The notes under the pieces: generated by a model
Database searches by the model: none
What the model saw: the letters and a program-made list of their open reading frames with translations, nothing else
What the model was told of the DNA's origin: nothing
In this document: positions 9,281 to 17,434 of the stretch, one piece after another
Numbering within the stretch: position 1 is the stretch's first letter
Layout: every line of letters begins with the position of its first letter
DNA from: an uncultured Brevundimonas sp.
GTDB lineage: Bacteria > Pseudomonadota > Alphaproteobacteria > Caulobacterales > Caulobacteraceae
NCBI GenBank assembly: GCA_946885435.1
Contig: CAMPGL010000002.1
Coordinates: 1 to 46,257, forward strand
Direction of reading: 5' to 3'
Length of the DNA: 46,257 nucleotides
Program-made: the position numbers and the translations under genes

Positions 9281-10222
9281 ATGGCGCTGACGATGAGTTC
9301 TGTGAACCCGCGACGCATCGGTCCGCGCAAGGTGCTCGGCGTGATCGGCCGCGCCTTCGGCCGCCTCTGGGGCCGCGACGTGATGCTCTACGTCGGCGGC
9401 GTGTCCTTCTTCGCCCTGCTGGCCGTCTTCCCCGCCGTGGCCCTGCTGGTCACCTTCTACAAGGTGGTGCTGAACCTCGGCCTCGGGATCGAACAGGCCG
9501 CGGCCCTGGCGGACGTCGTGCCGCGTGGCGCCCGCAGCCTGTTCCGCGAGGAGATCGTGCGCCTGACCGAGGCGCCCGTCAGGGCGGTATCCGCCCAGAG
9601 CGCCCTGGCCCTGGTCATCGGCGCCTACGCCGCGCATCGCGGCTTCAAGGCGGTCTTGGCCGGCCTGACCTTCATCCATGACGAAACGGACCATCACGGC
9701 TTTCTGCGGTTCAACCTCCTGGCCTTTATCGTCGCCGTCTGCGCCTTCGCGCTGTTCACCGCTGTCTCGGGCGCGGTCCTGACCATTCGGCTGATGCACG
9801 AGACGACGACGCAGGAGCCCTTCGAGGGAACGGGGCTGGATACCGAATGGCTCTGGGCCTGCCTGGGCCTGATGGCGGGCCTGACCCTGCTGTACCGGTT
9901 CGCCATGTCGCATTCGAGGAAGGTGCCGTGGCGCGCCTCGATCGGCGGGGGCGTCGCCGCGGCGATCCTGTCAATCTTCGCGTCCTGGGCCTGCGCCTAT
10001 TACGTCAATGAGGTGGTGGAGCTGGGCGCGACCTACGGCTCGGTGGGCGCCGTGGTGGTCTTTCTGATCTGGCTGAGCTGGAACGTGAACGCCGTCTTCT
10101 TCGGCGGCGCCCTGGCGACCGAGATCCAGATCGCCCTGCGGGAATATCGCCTGGCCAACCCCGCGGCCAAGGCGACGGAGGAGGCCGACCTCAGCCTGTC
10201 GGAGCCGAAGCACTTCTGGTGA
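9281..10222 (+). CDS. YihY/virulence factor BrkB family inner-membrane protein
   Basis: A 313-residue polytopic membrane protein with about six hydrophobic helices. The family start is recognisable in the LWGRDVMLYVGGVSFFALLAVFPAV region, and a conserved C-terminal block runs AYYVNEVVELGATYGSVGAV then FLIWLSWNVNAVFFGGALATE. The family was once called RNase BN, a name now known to be wrong; its function is unsettled. ATG 9281 is chosen because upstream sequence in this frame is only the antisense of the popA-like gene; ATG 9293 is an alternative. The last 32 bases overlap the convergent TusA-like gene. Confidence 0.9.
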   Translation: MALTMSSVNPRRIGPRKVLGVIGRAFGRLWGRDVMLYVGGVSFFALLAVFPAVALLVTFYKVVLNLGLGIEQAAALADVVPRGARSLFREEIVRLTEAPVRAVSAQSALALVIGAYAAHRGFKAVLAGLTFIHDETDHHGFLRFNLLAFIVAVCAFALFTAVSGAVLTIRLMHETTTQEPFEGTGLDTEWLWACLGLMAGLTLLYRFAMSHSRKVPWRASIGGGVAAAILSIFASWACAYYVNEVVELGATYGSVGAVVVFLIWLSWNVNAVFFGGALATEIQIALREYRLANPAAKATEEADLSLSEPKHFW

Positions 10223-10427
10223 CGCGGAAGGCGAGGACGCCGTCCCGCTCTTCAACCGAGAGGAGGTGGTGCCCGCCCTGGCCGACGAAGTGCGGCACGT
10301 CGATCCGCGCCATCGGATCGGTCGCCAGCAACTCGATCTCCTCTCCGGGCGCCGCTTCGCGCAGCGCCCGGCCGAGTTTCAGCGTCGGCGTGGGGCAGCG
10401 GTGGCCCCGCGCGTCTATGGTCCGCAT
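10191..10427 (-). CDS. TusA/SirA-family sulfur carrier protein
   Basis: A 78-residue protein with the TusA fold signature CPTPTLKLGRAL at residue 11, where Cys11 in the CPxP motif is the predicted persulfide-carrying residue. TusA proteins relay sulfur for tRNA 2-thiouridine or cofactor synthesis, but many paralogues serve other sulfur routes, so the exact role is open. Its ATG overlaps the stop of the upstream M1 aminopeptidase by one base (TGATG), which implies translational coupling. It also overlaps the convergent BrkB gene by 32 bases. Confidence 0.85.
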   Translation of the reverse strand: MRTIDARGHRCPTPTLKLGRALREAAPGEEIELLATDPMARIDVPHFVGQGGHHLLSVEERDGVLAFRVTRSASAPTG

Positions 10428-12319
10428 CAGCCGCCAGTGACGCCCACCACCCGGTCGACGGAGCCCGTCGTCACCGAGTGATAGAGCGGCCGCGCCTGGG
10501 CGTAGATGCGTCGGGCGATCGGCTGACCCCAGTCGCCTTCCTCCATCAGCGCGGTGAACAGCGGCAGGACGAACTTGCGACGACCCATGCCCAGCAGGAA
10601 TCGCTCCAGCGCCGGCGTGGCGGGCTCGTAGCGGTTCTCGATGGCGATCATCAGCCAGGCGAACAGCACCTCGGAGTTGCCGGCCTGGGACAGGCCGAGC
10701 GCCTGGTCGAGGGCGGTCAGCTGGGCGGTCGTCATCTCGTCGGGCAGGGCGCCGAGGAAGTGCTGGCGCTCCTGGGTCGTCCACTGGCCCCAGCCGGCCG
10801 GCACGGTTCCGGAGGTCGCGAAGGCATCGGCCGCCTGGCCGACAATGGCGAAGGCGGGCGAAACGGGCTCGACCGCGTTCGACGGAATGCCGGGCTGGTA
10901 GATCCACTCCTCCAGCATCAGCCGCTCCTCCAGCGCCGCATCGCCGCGAATCAGGTTGGCGCGCAGGTCGGCGAGGAAGCCCTCGGTCGTCATCGGCTGG
11001 AAGGCGTTGCGGTCGAAGTAGGAGCGGAGCCAGGCGTCGAAGCGCTCGCGGCCGGCGAGGCGCTCGATGGTGCGCAGGAACAGGGCGCCCTTCTCATAGG
11101 CGATGTCGCTCATGCCCTCGTCCGGATCGCGGCCGTCGAGGTCGAGGTGCAGCCGAGTGTCGGCGGCCGGCAGTTCCGCGATGGTCGCCTGCATGTCGCG
11201 CCAGCCGAGCGCCTGGAGCATCAGGGCGCGGTCCTGGCCGTACATGGCCTCCATGATCCGGTTCTCGAAATAGGTGGTGAAGCCCTCGTTGAGCCAGAAG
11301 TCGGCCCAGGTGGCGTTGGTCACCAGGTTGCCGGACCAGCTGTGCGCCAGCTCGTGGGCCACCAGCGAAACCAGCGAGCCGTCGCCGGCGATGATGGTCG
11401 GGGTGGCGAAGGTCAGGCGCGGGTTCTCCATCCCGCCGAACGGGAAGGACGGGGGCAGGATCAGCAGGTCATAGCGGCCCCAGCGATACTCGCCGTAAAG
11501 GCCCTCGGCCGCGACCACCATCTGCTCCAGGTCTGAGAACTCCTCGGCCGACGCGTCGAGCATCTCCGCCTCGGTGAAGACGCCGGTGCGCGGTCCGATG
11601 CCCTCGAACTCGATGTCACCGATGCCGATGGCGATGAGATAGGGCGGGACCGGGTGGTCGAGGCGGAAGCGATAGGCACGGCCGCCCGCCACGGGTTCGC
11701 CGTCCGGCGTGAGCATCTCGGCGCTCATCACAGCGCGCAGCCCTTCCGGCGCGACGATGCGGGCCGAATAGGTCTGGCGGATGCCGGGGCTGTCCTGGGT
11801 CGGGACCCAGGTGCGGGTCAGGATCGCCTGGCCCTGGCTGAACATGTAGGGCTGGTCGCCGCCGGCGGTTTGGGACGGGCTGAGCCACTGGAGCGCCGCG
11901 GCGTCCGGGCTGGTTTCGTAGTCGATCATGATCTGTCGCACGCCGGGCGTCAGGCCGATGATCAGCGGACGGCCGAGGAACTCGACCTCCTCGCCCAGCC
12001 GCCACTGGAGCGGACCGGCCTCGGACCGGACCGACCTGATGTTCAGGTCGCGTACGTCCAGCACGATCTCCTCCGCGCCGGGCGCGGTGCGGATGTCGAG
12101 CGTCGCCGTTCCCGACAGCACCCGCCGCTGGAAGTCGGCGGCCAGATCAAGGTCCACATGGGTGACTCGCGCGTCGTTCGGACGGGCGAAGGAATGGACG
12201 TCCTGGACCAGTTGAACCATCGGCGCTTCCGGAGCGGCCGGCGCGGGCGCTTCGCCCGTCATTGAGGAACAGGCGCCGAGCGAGGCGGCGGCGAGAACGG
12301 CGGCGAGGGTGCGGTACAT
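10427..12319 (-). CDS. M1-family zinc aminopeptidase, predicted lipoprotein
   Basis: A 630-residue gluzincin of the leukotriene-A4-hydrolase/aminopeptidase B type. The zinc site is HELAH (322-326) with the third ligand Glu345 in NEGFTTYFE, spaced exactly 18 residues on. The substrate-binding GxMEN motif appears as GGMENPRLTF upstream. The start at 12319 gives a clean lipoprotein signal (MYRTLAAVLAAASLGACSS) with Cys as the modified residue, so it probably acts in the periplasm or at the outer membrane on peptide N-termini. The open frame extends 25 codons upstream, but those residues would destroy the signal. It is divergent from queF and coupled to the TusA-like gene. Confidence 0.93.
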   Translation of the reverse strand: MYRTLAAVLAAASLGACSSMTGEAPAPAAPEAPMVQLVQDVHSFARPNDARVTHVDLDLAADFQRRVLSGTATLDIRTAPGAEEIVLDVRDLNIRSVRSEAGPLQWRLGEEVEFLGRPLIIGLTPGVRQIMIDYETSPDAAALQWLSPSQTAGGDQPYMFSQGQAILTRTWVPTQDSPGIRQTYSARIVAPEGLRAVMSAEMLTPDGEPVAGGRAYRFRLDHPVPPYLIAIGIGDIEFEGIGPRTGVFTEAEMLDASAEEFSDLEQMVVAAEGLYGEYRWGRYDLLILPPSFPFGGMENPRLTFATPTIIAGDGSLVSLVAHELAHSWSGNLVTNATWADFWLNEGFTTYFENRIMEAMYGQDRALMLQALGWRDMQATIAELPAADTRLHLDLDGRDPDEGMSDIAYEKGALFLRTIERLAGRERFDAWLRSYFDRNAFQPMTTEGFLADLRANLIRGDAALEERLMLEEWIYQPGIPSNAVEPVSPAFAIVGQAADAFATSGTVPAGWGQWTTQERQHFLGALPDEMTTAQLTALDQALGLSQAGNSEVLFAWLMIAIENRYEPATPALERFLLGMGRRKFVLPLFTALMEEGDWGQPIARRIYAQARPLYHSVTTGSVDRVVGVTGG

Positions 12320-12422
12320 ATGAAGGCCCGGTCCGTTTGAACTGGCCAGCGTTGTAGGCGGCCCGGCCGCGCGGGGAAAGCGGGAGTGGCGCACGGGGAT
12401 ATTCGGCGGTAAGCGCGGTCAC

Positions 12423-12884
12423 ATGACGACAGACACTTCAGGCCTGACGCAGCTGGGCTCCGGCATTCGCGGGTTCGACAATCCGGACGAGGCCGTGCTG
12501 GAGCGCGCTCCGAACCCGCAGCGCGACGCGCTCTATCTCGCCCGCTTCACCGCGCCGGAGTTCACCTCGCTCTGCCCCGTGACGGGGCAGCCGGACTTCG
12601 CGCACCTTGTCGTGGACTATGCGCCGGACGAATGGTTGATCGAATCAAAGAGCTTCAAGCTGTTCCTTCAGAGCTTCCGTAATCACGGAGCCTTCCATGA
12701 GGACTGCACCGTAATGATCGGGCGGCGCATGGTGGAAACGGCCATGCCGCGGTGGCTGCGGATCGCCGGGTACTGGTATCCGCGCGGCGGCATTCCGATC
12801 GACGTCTTCTGGCAGACCGGCCCGGCGCCTGAGGGGCTCTGGGTCCCTGATCCCGGCGTGCCCAGCTATCGCGGACGGGGATGA
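12423..12884 (+). CDS. queF: NADPH-dependent 7-cyano-7-deazaguanine reductase QueF
   Basis: Reduces the nitrile preQ0 to the amine preQ1 in queuosine biosynthesis. The single-domain 153-residue form shows the catalytic Cys51 in [12 protein letters not shown] with Asp58 seven residues on. The QueF motif [20 protein letters not shown] (74-93) supplies the NADPH and substrate-binding residues, including His92 and Glu93. Other queuosine genes are not in the window. The stop overlaps the next ATG by four bases (ATGA), linking it to a DUF817 membrane protein. Confidence 0.95.
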   Translation: MTTDTSGLTQLGSGIRGFDNPDEAVLERAPNPQRDALYLARFTAPEFTSLCPVTGQPDFAHLVVDYAPDEWLIESKSFKLFLQSFRNHGAFHEDCTVMIGRRMVETAMPRWLRIAGYWYPRGGIPIDVFWQTGPAPEGLWVPDPGVPSYRGRG

Positions 12885-13750
12885 GACACCCCGGCGCGCT
12901 GCCCCTCGAACGGTGGGGCCGCGATCTTCTCGAGCGTTTGCAGACGGCGGCCGATCGCAGCCGGGCCGGGCGCTACGCCTTCGAGTTCCTGATGTTCGGC
13001 CTCAAGCAGGGCTGGGCCTGCCTGTTCGGCGGGCTGATGCTGGCGCTTCTGCTGGGCACGCACCTGTGGTGGCCGGACGAGGCGCCGGTGGCGCGCTACG
13101 ATTTTCTGGTGATTGGGGCGGTGCTGATCCAGCTCGCCATGCTGGGCTTCCGGCTGGAAAGCCTGGACGAAGCCAAGGTCATCCTCTTGTTTCACATCGC
13201 CGGGACGGTGATGGAGCTGTTCAAGACGGCGGCGGGGTCCTGGATCTATCCGGAGCCGAGCCTGCTGCGGATCGGTGAGGTGCCGCTGTTCTCCGGATTC
13301 ATGTATGCGGCGGTCGGCAGCTACATCGCCCGCATCTGGCGCATCTTCGAGATCCGCTTCACGCACTATCCGCCGCTTTGGACGACCTGGCTCCTGGCCG
13401 CGGCCATCTACGTGAACTTCTTCGCCCACCACTGGATCTGGGATTTCAGGTGGCTGCTGTTCGCGGTCACCTTCCTGCTGTTCTGGCGGACGCGGTTCTG
13501 GTTCACGCCGGACCGCGTCCGCCGCTGGATGCCAGTGCCGCTCGGCTTCTTCCTGGTGGCCCTGTTCATCTGGCTGGCGGAGAATGTGGGCACCTTCTCG
13601 CGCGCGTGGATCTATCCGGACCAGGCCGACGGCTGGACCCCGGTCTCCCTGGCCAAGCTGGGCAGCTGGTTCCTGCTGATGATCATCAGCGTCGTGCTGG
13701 TCAGCCTGGTGAACCGGCCGGAGCCTGAGGTCAGTCCAGCCGCGAGGTGA
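12881..13750 (+). CDS. DUF817 family integral membrane protein
   Basis: A 289-residue protein with seven or eight hydrophobic helices, for example [19 protein letters not shown] and [16 protein letters not shown]. The conserved-looking blocks [18 protein letters not shown] and [15 protein letters not shown] have the paired Glu/Trp-Ile-Tyr-Pro pattern of DUF817, a family of unknown function (Bacillus YoaT belongs to it). Its ATG is nested in the queF stop, so the two are translationally coupled; that hints at, but does not show, a link to queuine or preQ traffic. The 3' end overlaps the convergent nitroreductase by 20 bases. Confidence 0.82.
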   Translation: MRHPGALPLERWGRDLLERLQTAADRSRAGRYAFEFLMFGLKQGWACLFGGLMLALLLGTHLWWPDEAPVARYDFLVIGAVLIQLAMLGFRLESLDEAKVILLFHIAGTVMELFKTAAGSWIYPEPSLLRIGEVPLFSGFMYAAVGSYIARIWRIFEIRFTHYPPLWTTWLLAAAIYVNFFAHHWIWDFRWLLFAVTFLLFWRTRFWFTPDRVRRWMPVPLGFFLVALFIWLAENVGTFSRAWIYPDQADGWTPVSLAKLGSWFLLMIISVVLVSLVNRPEPEVSPAAR

Positions 13751-14327
13751 TTTCGCTCATCACCGGGCGCGCCCGCTCCAGCGGCGGTTCGGCCATCGTG
13801 CCGATGTGGACGAAGCCGGCCACCTTTTCGCCGACGGTCAGCCCAAGCAGGGCGAGGGCGCGCGGGTCGTAGCTGTACCAGTCGGTGATCCAGCTGGTCG
13901 AAAAGCCCATGGCGTCCGCCGCGTGCTCCAGGTTCATGCACACCGCGCCGGCGGAGAGCTGCTGTTCCCACACGGGGACCTTGTGGCCCTCCGTCACGCG
14001 TGACACGACCAGGATCGTCACCGGCGGGCTGGCCAGCTTGGACAGGACGTTCGCGGCCTTGGCGGGATCCGGCTGATCGGCGGCGAGGGGGCGAAGCCGC
14101 TCGACGAGCCGCGCCTTGGCGTGACCCTCGATGATCACGAACCGCCAGGGGAAGAGCTTGCCGTGGTCCGGCGTGCGGGCGGCCACTTCCAGCAAACGCG
14201 CCAGCTGCCGGGCGTCCGGGCCGGGCGCGCCCAGGGCCTGTGCGGGGGCGGACCGTCGGCGCGCCAGTCGAGCCAGCGCTGCATCATCCGCGACGGGGAG
14301 GGGGAGGGCGGCGCCGAGTTCGCTCAC
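13731..14327 (-). CDS. Nitroreductase family protein (YdjA-like, compact)
   Basis: A 198-residue FMN-dependent oxidoreductase of the nitroreductase fold. The N-terminal RRRSAPAQALG block carries the Arg/Ser pair that usually contacts FMN phosphate. AARTPDHGKLFPWRFVII and the C-terminal GFVHIGTMAEPPLERARP fit the small YdjA-type subfamily, which lacks the long insertions of NfsB. The physiological substrate is unknown. The start ATG overlaps the stop of the upstream secreted-protein gene by four bases, so the two form a coupled pair. Confidence 0.88.
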   Translation of the reverse strand: MSELGAALPLPVADDAALARLARRRSAPAQALGAPGPDARQLARLLEVAARTPDHGKLFPWRFVIIEGHAKARLVERLRPLAADQPDPAKAANVLSKLASPPVTILVVSRVTEGHKVPVWEQQLSAGAVCMNLEHAADAMGFSTSWITDWYSYDPRALALLGLTVGEKVAGFVHIGTMAEPPLERARPVMSEITSRLD

Positions 14328-14911
14328 AGCTGCACCTGCGGCTCGGATTCCTCGTCCATAACCGGCCGCAACAGGAACCTCGTTTCGACGGTGCCCAGGC
14401 GATAGCTGGACTCGAAGTCGGGCAGACGCTCTTCGTCAGCGGTTATGATCTCTTCCAGCGCGGCCGGGTCGTCCGTGGCGAAGAGCTGCTGGCAGATCTG
14501 GGCGTCCGCGTATTCGGCCATGGCCTCGGTGAACAGGGCGCGGACCATCAACGACGCCTCCAGCGACGGCTGACCGTCCATGGTGGCCTGGATGTTCAGC
14601 TCGTCTGTCGAGCCCGAGCTGCACAACCGTCCGTCGATCAGGGTCACCACCTCGGCCACCAGAACACGGATCGCCGGCTGCTCGCTCATGACGAACATCC
14701 CGCTCTGGATCAGCGCGCCGTCCGCGCCCCCACGCAACATGTAAAGGCTTTCGCAGTCGCGCGTGTCGTCGCTCCAGTTCTCGCACCAGACCACCTCCCG
14801 GCGGGCGAGGTCGCGCACCTCGTCATCGGTCAAAGGCCGTTCCTGCGCCGCGACGGCGAAGGGGGCGGCGACAAGGCAGAGGGCGAGGGTGAGGCAGGAC
14901 AATCTCGGCAT
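14324..14911 (-). CDS. Predicted secreted protein of unknown function
   Basis: I do not recognise a family. The start at 14911 gives a typical signal peptide (MPRLSCLTLALCLVAAPFAVAAQE), with likely cleavage after AVA or AQ. The mature part, about 170 residues, is acidic, contains several Cys (VVWCENWSDDTRDCES, RLCSSG, ICQQLF) that could form periplasmic disulfides, and has no obvious catalytic motif. The frame is open for 58 more codons upstream, but that region is antisense to the NUDIX gene. It is coupled to the nitroreductase by an ATGA overlap. Confidence 0.7.
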   Translation of the reverse strand: MPRLSCLTLALCLVAAPFAVAAQERPLTDDEVRDLARREVVWCENWSDDTRDCESLYMLRGGADGALIQSGMFVMSEQPAIRVLVAEVVTLIDGRLCSSGSTDELNIQATMDGQPSLEASLMVRALFTEAMAEYADAQICQQLFATDDPAALEEIITADEERLPDFESSYRLGTVETRFLLRPVMDEESEPQVQL

Positions 14912-14963
14912 GGCGTGCAAGTTAAGCGCGCCTCGACCAACCCGCCACCGGAAAGCCTGTCCC

Positions 14964-15575
14964 ATGACCTCCGAACCCGACTGGCTGACGACTGAACGAC
15001 CGGCGCCCTGGGCGCATGGGCCTGCCCGCCGGATCTTCGAGAACCCCTGGATGGAGGTGATCGAGCAGGAGGCGACCGCGCCCACCGGCCGAAGGGCGAA
15101 CTATGGGTGGGTGCGTTTCCGCAATGTCGGCGTCGGCGTCCTGCCGATCCACGCCGACGGGACGGTCGTGCTGGTAGGCCAGCAACGTTTCACCCTTGCC
15201 AACTTCTCCTGGGAGATGCCCGAGGGCGGAGCACCGCTCGATGAAAATCCGTTCGAGGGCGTGAAGCGCGAGCTGGCCGAGGAGGCGCGGCTTGAGGCCG
15301 GCGTCTGGCGGCCGGCTTTGACCATGGAGCTCTCCAACTCCATCACCGATGAGCGGGCCATGACCTGGCTGGCGTGGGATCTGAGCCCGTGCGAGGGCGA
15401 GCTGGACGAGACCGAGGCGCTGGTGCTGGCGCGCGTGCCGTTTCAGGAGTTGCTGGCCGCCGTCGGCCGCGGTCAGGTGCGCGACGCCATGACGGTGGCG
15501 ACGGCCTACAAGGCGCACCACATGGCGGTGACGGGCGAACTGCCGCCCGAACTGGCCCGGGCCATGCTAGGTTAG
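14964..15575 (+). CDS. NUDIX hydrolase
   Basis: A 203-residue hydrolase of nucleoside-diphosphate-linked compounds, resembling the ADP-ribose/ADP-sugar pyrophosphatase group. The NUDIX box fits GX5EX7REUXEEXGU: Gly-GAPLD-Glu-NPFEGVK-RELAEE, with Arg in place of the usual Gly near the end (EEARLE). Substrate cannot be read from sequence. ATG 14964 is preferred because upstream residues in the frame are antisense to the neighbouring secreted-protein gene. It ends 18 bases before cysE. Confidence 0.9.
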   Translation: MTSEPDWLTTERPAPWAHGPARRIFENPWMEVIEQEATAPTGRRANYGWVRFRNVGVGVLPIHADGTVVLVGQQRFTLANFSWEMPEGGAPLDENPFEGVKRELAEEARLEAGVWRPALTMELSNSITDERAMTWLAWDLSPCEGELDETEALVLARVPFQELLAAVGRGQVRDAMTVATAYKAHHMAVTGELPPELARAMLG

Positions 15576-15593
15576 GGCGAGAGGGAGACGACC

Positions 15594-16418
15594 ATGGCCG
15601 CCGCCATCGAAAAGCTGAAACCCCGTGACGGTCTCTGGCCGCGCCTGCAGGCCGAGGCCGCTGAGGCCGCGCGGGCCGAACCTGCGCTGGGCAGCTTGCT
15701 CCACGCCGTGATCCTTTCGCACTCGGACCTCGCGGCGGCCCTGTCCTTCCAGCTGGCGCGCAAGCTCGGGGACGCGGAGCTGGGCGCCATGGCGCTGCGC
15801 GAGGTGTGCGACGCGGCGTTCCGCTCCGACCCCGCCATCGTCGCCGCCGCAGAGGCCGATCTGCAGGCCGTGCTGGAGCGCGATCCGGCGGCCAAGCAGG
15901 CGTTGCAGCCGTTCCTCTTCTTCAAGGGCTTCCAGGCGCTGCAGGCTCATCGTGTCGCCGGCTGGCTGTGGCGCGAGGGGAGAACCACCCTGGCCATGTA
16001 CCTGCAGAGCCGCGTGTCAGAGCTGTTTCAGGTCGACATCCATCCGGCGGCGAAGATCGGGTCGGGCGTCTTCCTCGACCACGGCACCGGCATCGTCATC
16101 GGCGAGACCGCCACGGTCGGCGACGACGTCTCCATGCTGCACGCGGTGACGCTCGGCGGCACGGGCGCCCAGCGGGGCGACCGGCATCCGAAGATCGGCA
16201 AGGGCGTCCTGCTCGGCGCCGGCGCCAAGGTGCTCGGCAACATCGCGATCGGCGACTACGCCAAGGTCGCCTCGGGGTCGGTCGTGCTGAAGCCGGTGGC
16301 CGCCCATTGCACCGTCGCGGGCGTGCCGGCCCGGGTGGTGAACTGCGCCGCCACGCCCGACCCGGCCCGCACGATGGACCACACCCTGGCGGACGTCGTC
16401 TACGACTTCTCGATCTGA
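15594..16418 (+). CDS. cysE: Serine O-acetyltransferase CysE
   Basis: Transfers acetyl from acetyl-CoA to L-serine, the first step of cysteine biosynthesis. The 274-residue length is typical. The N-terminal helical domain (about 1-140) is followed by a left-handed beta-helix of hexapeptide repeats. The catalytic histidine lies in FLDHGTGIVIGETATVGDD, and GGTGAQRGDRHPKIG forms the loop that binds substrate. The C-terminal tail ends DFSI; a terminal Ile is what cysteine synthase CysK usually needs for complex formation. A weak minus-10-like GCTAGGTT lies at 15566-15573. Confidence 0.96.
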   Translation: MAAAIEKLKPRDGLWPRLQAEAAEAARAEPALGSLLHAVILSHSDLAAALSFQLARKLGDAELGAMALREVCDAAFRSDPAIVAAAEADLQAVLERDPAAKQALQPFLFFKGFQALQAHRVAGWLWREGRTTLAMYLQSRVSELFQVDIHPAAKIGSGVFLDHGTGIVIGETATVGDDVSMLHAVTLGGTGAQRGDRHPKIGKGVLLGAGAKVLGNIAIGDYAKVASGSVVLKPVAAHCTVAGVPARVVNCAATPDPARTMDHTLADVVYDFSI

Positions 16419-16421
16419 GGG

Positions 16422-16450
16422 TTGGCCTGACCGGGCGACGCCGCTAGGGT
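16422..16450 (+). promoter_or_regulatory. Candidate sigma-73-type promoter of the DUF3126 gene
   Basis: TTGGCCT (16422-16428) and GCTAGGGT (16443-16450) are separated by 14 bases. This resembles the Caulobacter housekeeping consensus TTGACGS-N10-14-GCTANAWC, with the best agreement in the first four bases of the minus-10 element. Transcription would begin near 16457, leaving a leader of about 24 bases before the GTG start. Confidence 0.45.
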
Positions 16451-16480
16451 CCGCGCCGATTTGATCAGCCGAGGCACGAC

Positions 16481-16687
16481 GTGGAAGAAACCGACATCAA
16501 GCGCATCGAGATGTACCTGAAGCGCGCCTTCACCAACGGCGCGATCAACGTCAAGGCGCGCCCCAAGCAGAAGGATTCCGCCGAGGTCTACATCGGCGAC
16601 GAGTTCATCGGCGTCGTCTATCAGGACGAGGACGAGGACGGCTCCTTCACCTTCAACATGGCGATCCTGGCCGAAGACCTGCCGTAG
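16481..16687 (+). CDS. DUF3126 family small protein
   Basis: A 68-residue acidic protein matching the alphaproteobacterial family DUF3126, with blocks IKRIEMYLKRAF, AEVYIGDEFIGVVYQDEDE and SFTFNMAILAEDLP. No function is established for the family. The start is GTG, the only in-frame start that leaves the conserved N-terminus intact. It has its own candidate promoter and is followed by a strong hairpin, so it is probably a single-gene unit between cysE and the convergent Lys/Ala-rich gene. Confidence 0.85.
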   Translation: MEETDIKRIEMYLKRAFTNGAINVKARPKQKDSAEVYIGDEFIGVVYQDEDEDGSFTFNMAILAEDLP

Positions 16688-16706
16688 GTCGCACGCTCCA
16701 AAGCAA

Positions 16707-16736
16707 AAGGGCCGGCGTCTCGCGACGCCGGCCCTT
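16707..16736. terminator. Bidirectional intrinsic terminator
   Basis: A perfect 13-base-pair stem (AAGGGCCGGCGTC pairing with GACGCCGGCCCTT) closes on a TCGC loop, in the gap between two convergent genes. Read on the minus strand it is followed by TTGCTTT, so termination is probably stronger for the Lys/Ala-rich gene; on the plus strand only a short TTCG follows. Confidence 0.85.
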
Positions 16737-16756
16737 CGAATGTCTGAAGCCTGTCC

Positions 16757-17347
16757 TCAGCGCGAGCCGAAGATGGTGTCCACGAGGCGCGAGAAGAAGC
16801 CCTTCTTCTCTTCCTTGCGGGCGTAGCTGGGCGTGGCGGGCGCGCTGGGCGCGGTCGCCGAAGCGGCGGAAGCCGGGGCGGACGCGGCTGGCGCGGCGGC
16901 TGCGGGCTTCGGAGCAGAGGCCCTGGCGGCCGGCTTCGCAGCAGCCTTCGGCTTGGCCGCGGCCTTCGGCGCGGTCGTCTTGGCCGCCGGCTTGGCGGCC
17001 GCCTTGGCGCCTGCAGGCTTCGCGCCCGCCTTGGGAGCAGCGGCCTTGGCGGCTGCCGCCTTCGGCGCGGCGGACTTCACGGCGGCGGTCGGCTTGGCCG
17101 CGGCTTTCGGCGCGCTCTTGGCGGCAGTCGTTGCGGCGGCGGCCTTGGGCGCGGCGGCCTTCGCGGCGGTCGCCTTCGGCGCGGTCGCGGCGGGCTTGGC
17201 GGCGGCCTTCGGAGCGGTGGACGTCTTGGCCGCGCTCGCAGCCGGCTTGGCCGCGGACTTGGGCTTGGCAGCCGTCGCGGGCTTTGACGCGGTGCTCTTG
17301 GCCGCCGCGGGCTTGGATGAAGTGGACTTCGCCGGACTCTTGGCCAT
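16757..17347 (-). CDS. Ala/Lys/Pro-rich histone-H1-like protein with hydrophobic C-terminal cap
   Basis: A 196-residue very basic, low-complexity protein. From residue 2 to about 170 it is built almost only of Ala, Lys, Pro, Ser and Thr in irregular PAAK/APKAAA units, like eukaryotic histone H1 tails and bacterial H1-like proteins. No globular domain is present. The end differs: [22 protein letters not shown] forms a short helix with Phe, Leu, Val and Ile on one side and charges on the other, possibly a membrane or protein anchor. Binding DNA is a reasonable inference from charge, not shown. The start ATG 17347 is chosen because upstream sequence in this frame is antisense to prmA. It ends at a strong terminator. 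Confidence 0.78.
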   Translation of the reverse strand: MAKSPAKSTSSKPAAAKSTASKPATAAKPKSAAKPAASAAKTSTAPKAAAKPAATAPKATAAKAAAPKAAAATTAAKSAPKAAAKPTAAVKSAAPKAAAAKAAAPKAGAKPAGAKAAAKPAAKTTAPKAAAKPKAAAKPAARASAPKPAAAAPAASAPASAASATAPSAPATPSYARKEEKKGFFSRLVDTIFGSR

Positions 17348-17434
17348 GTTGTCGCCGACCCCTGGGATGTATGTGCGGATCCTGAACCCGGCGCGATCGC
17401 CCCGGAGAATCGCCAGCATAACGAGTCTTACCGA

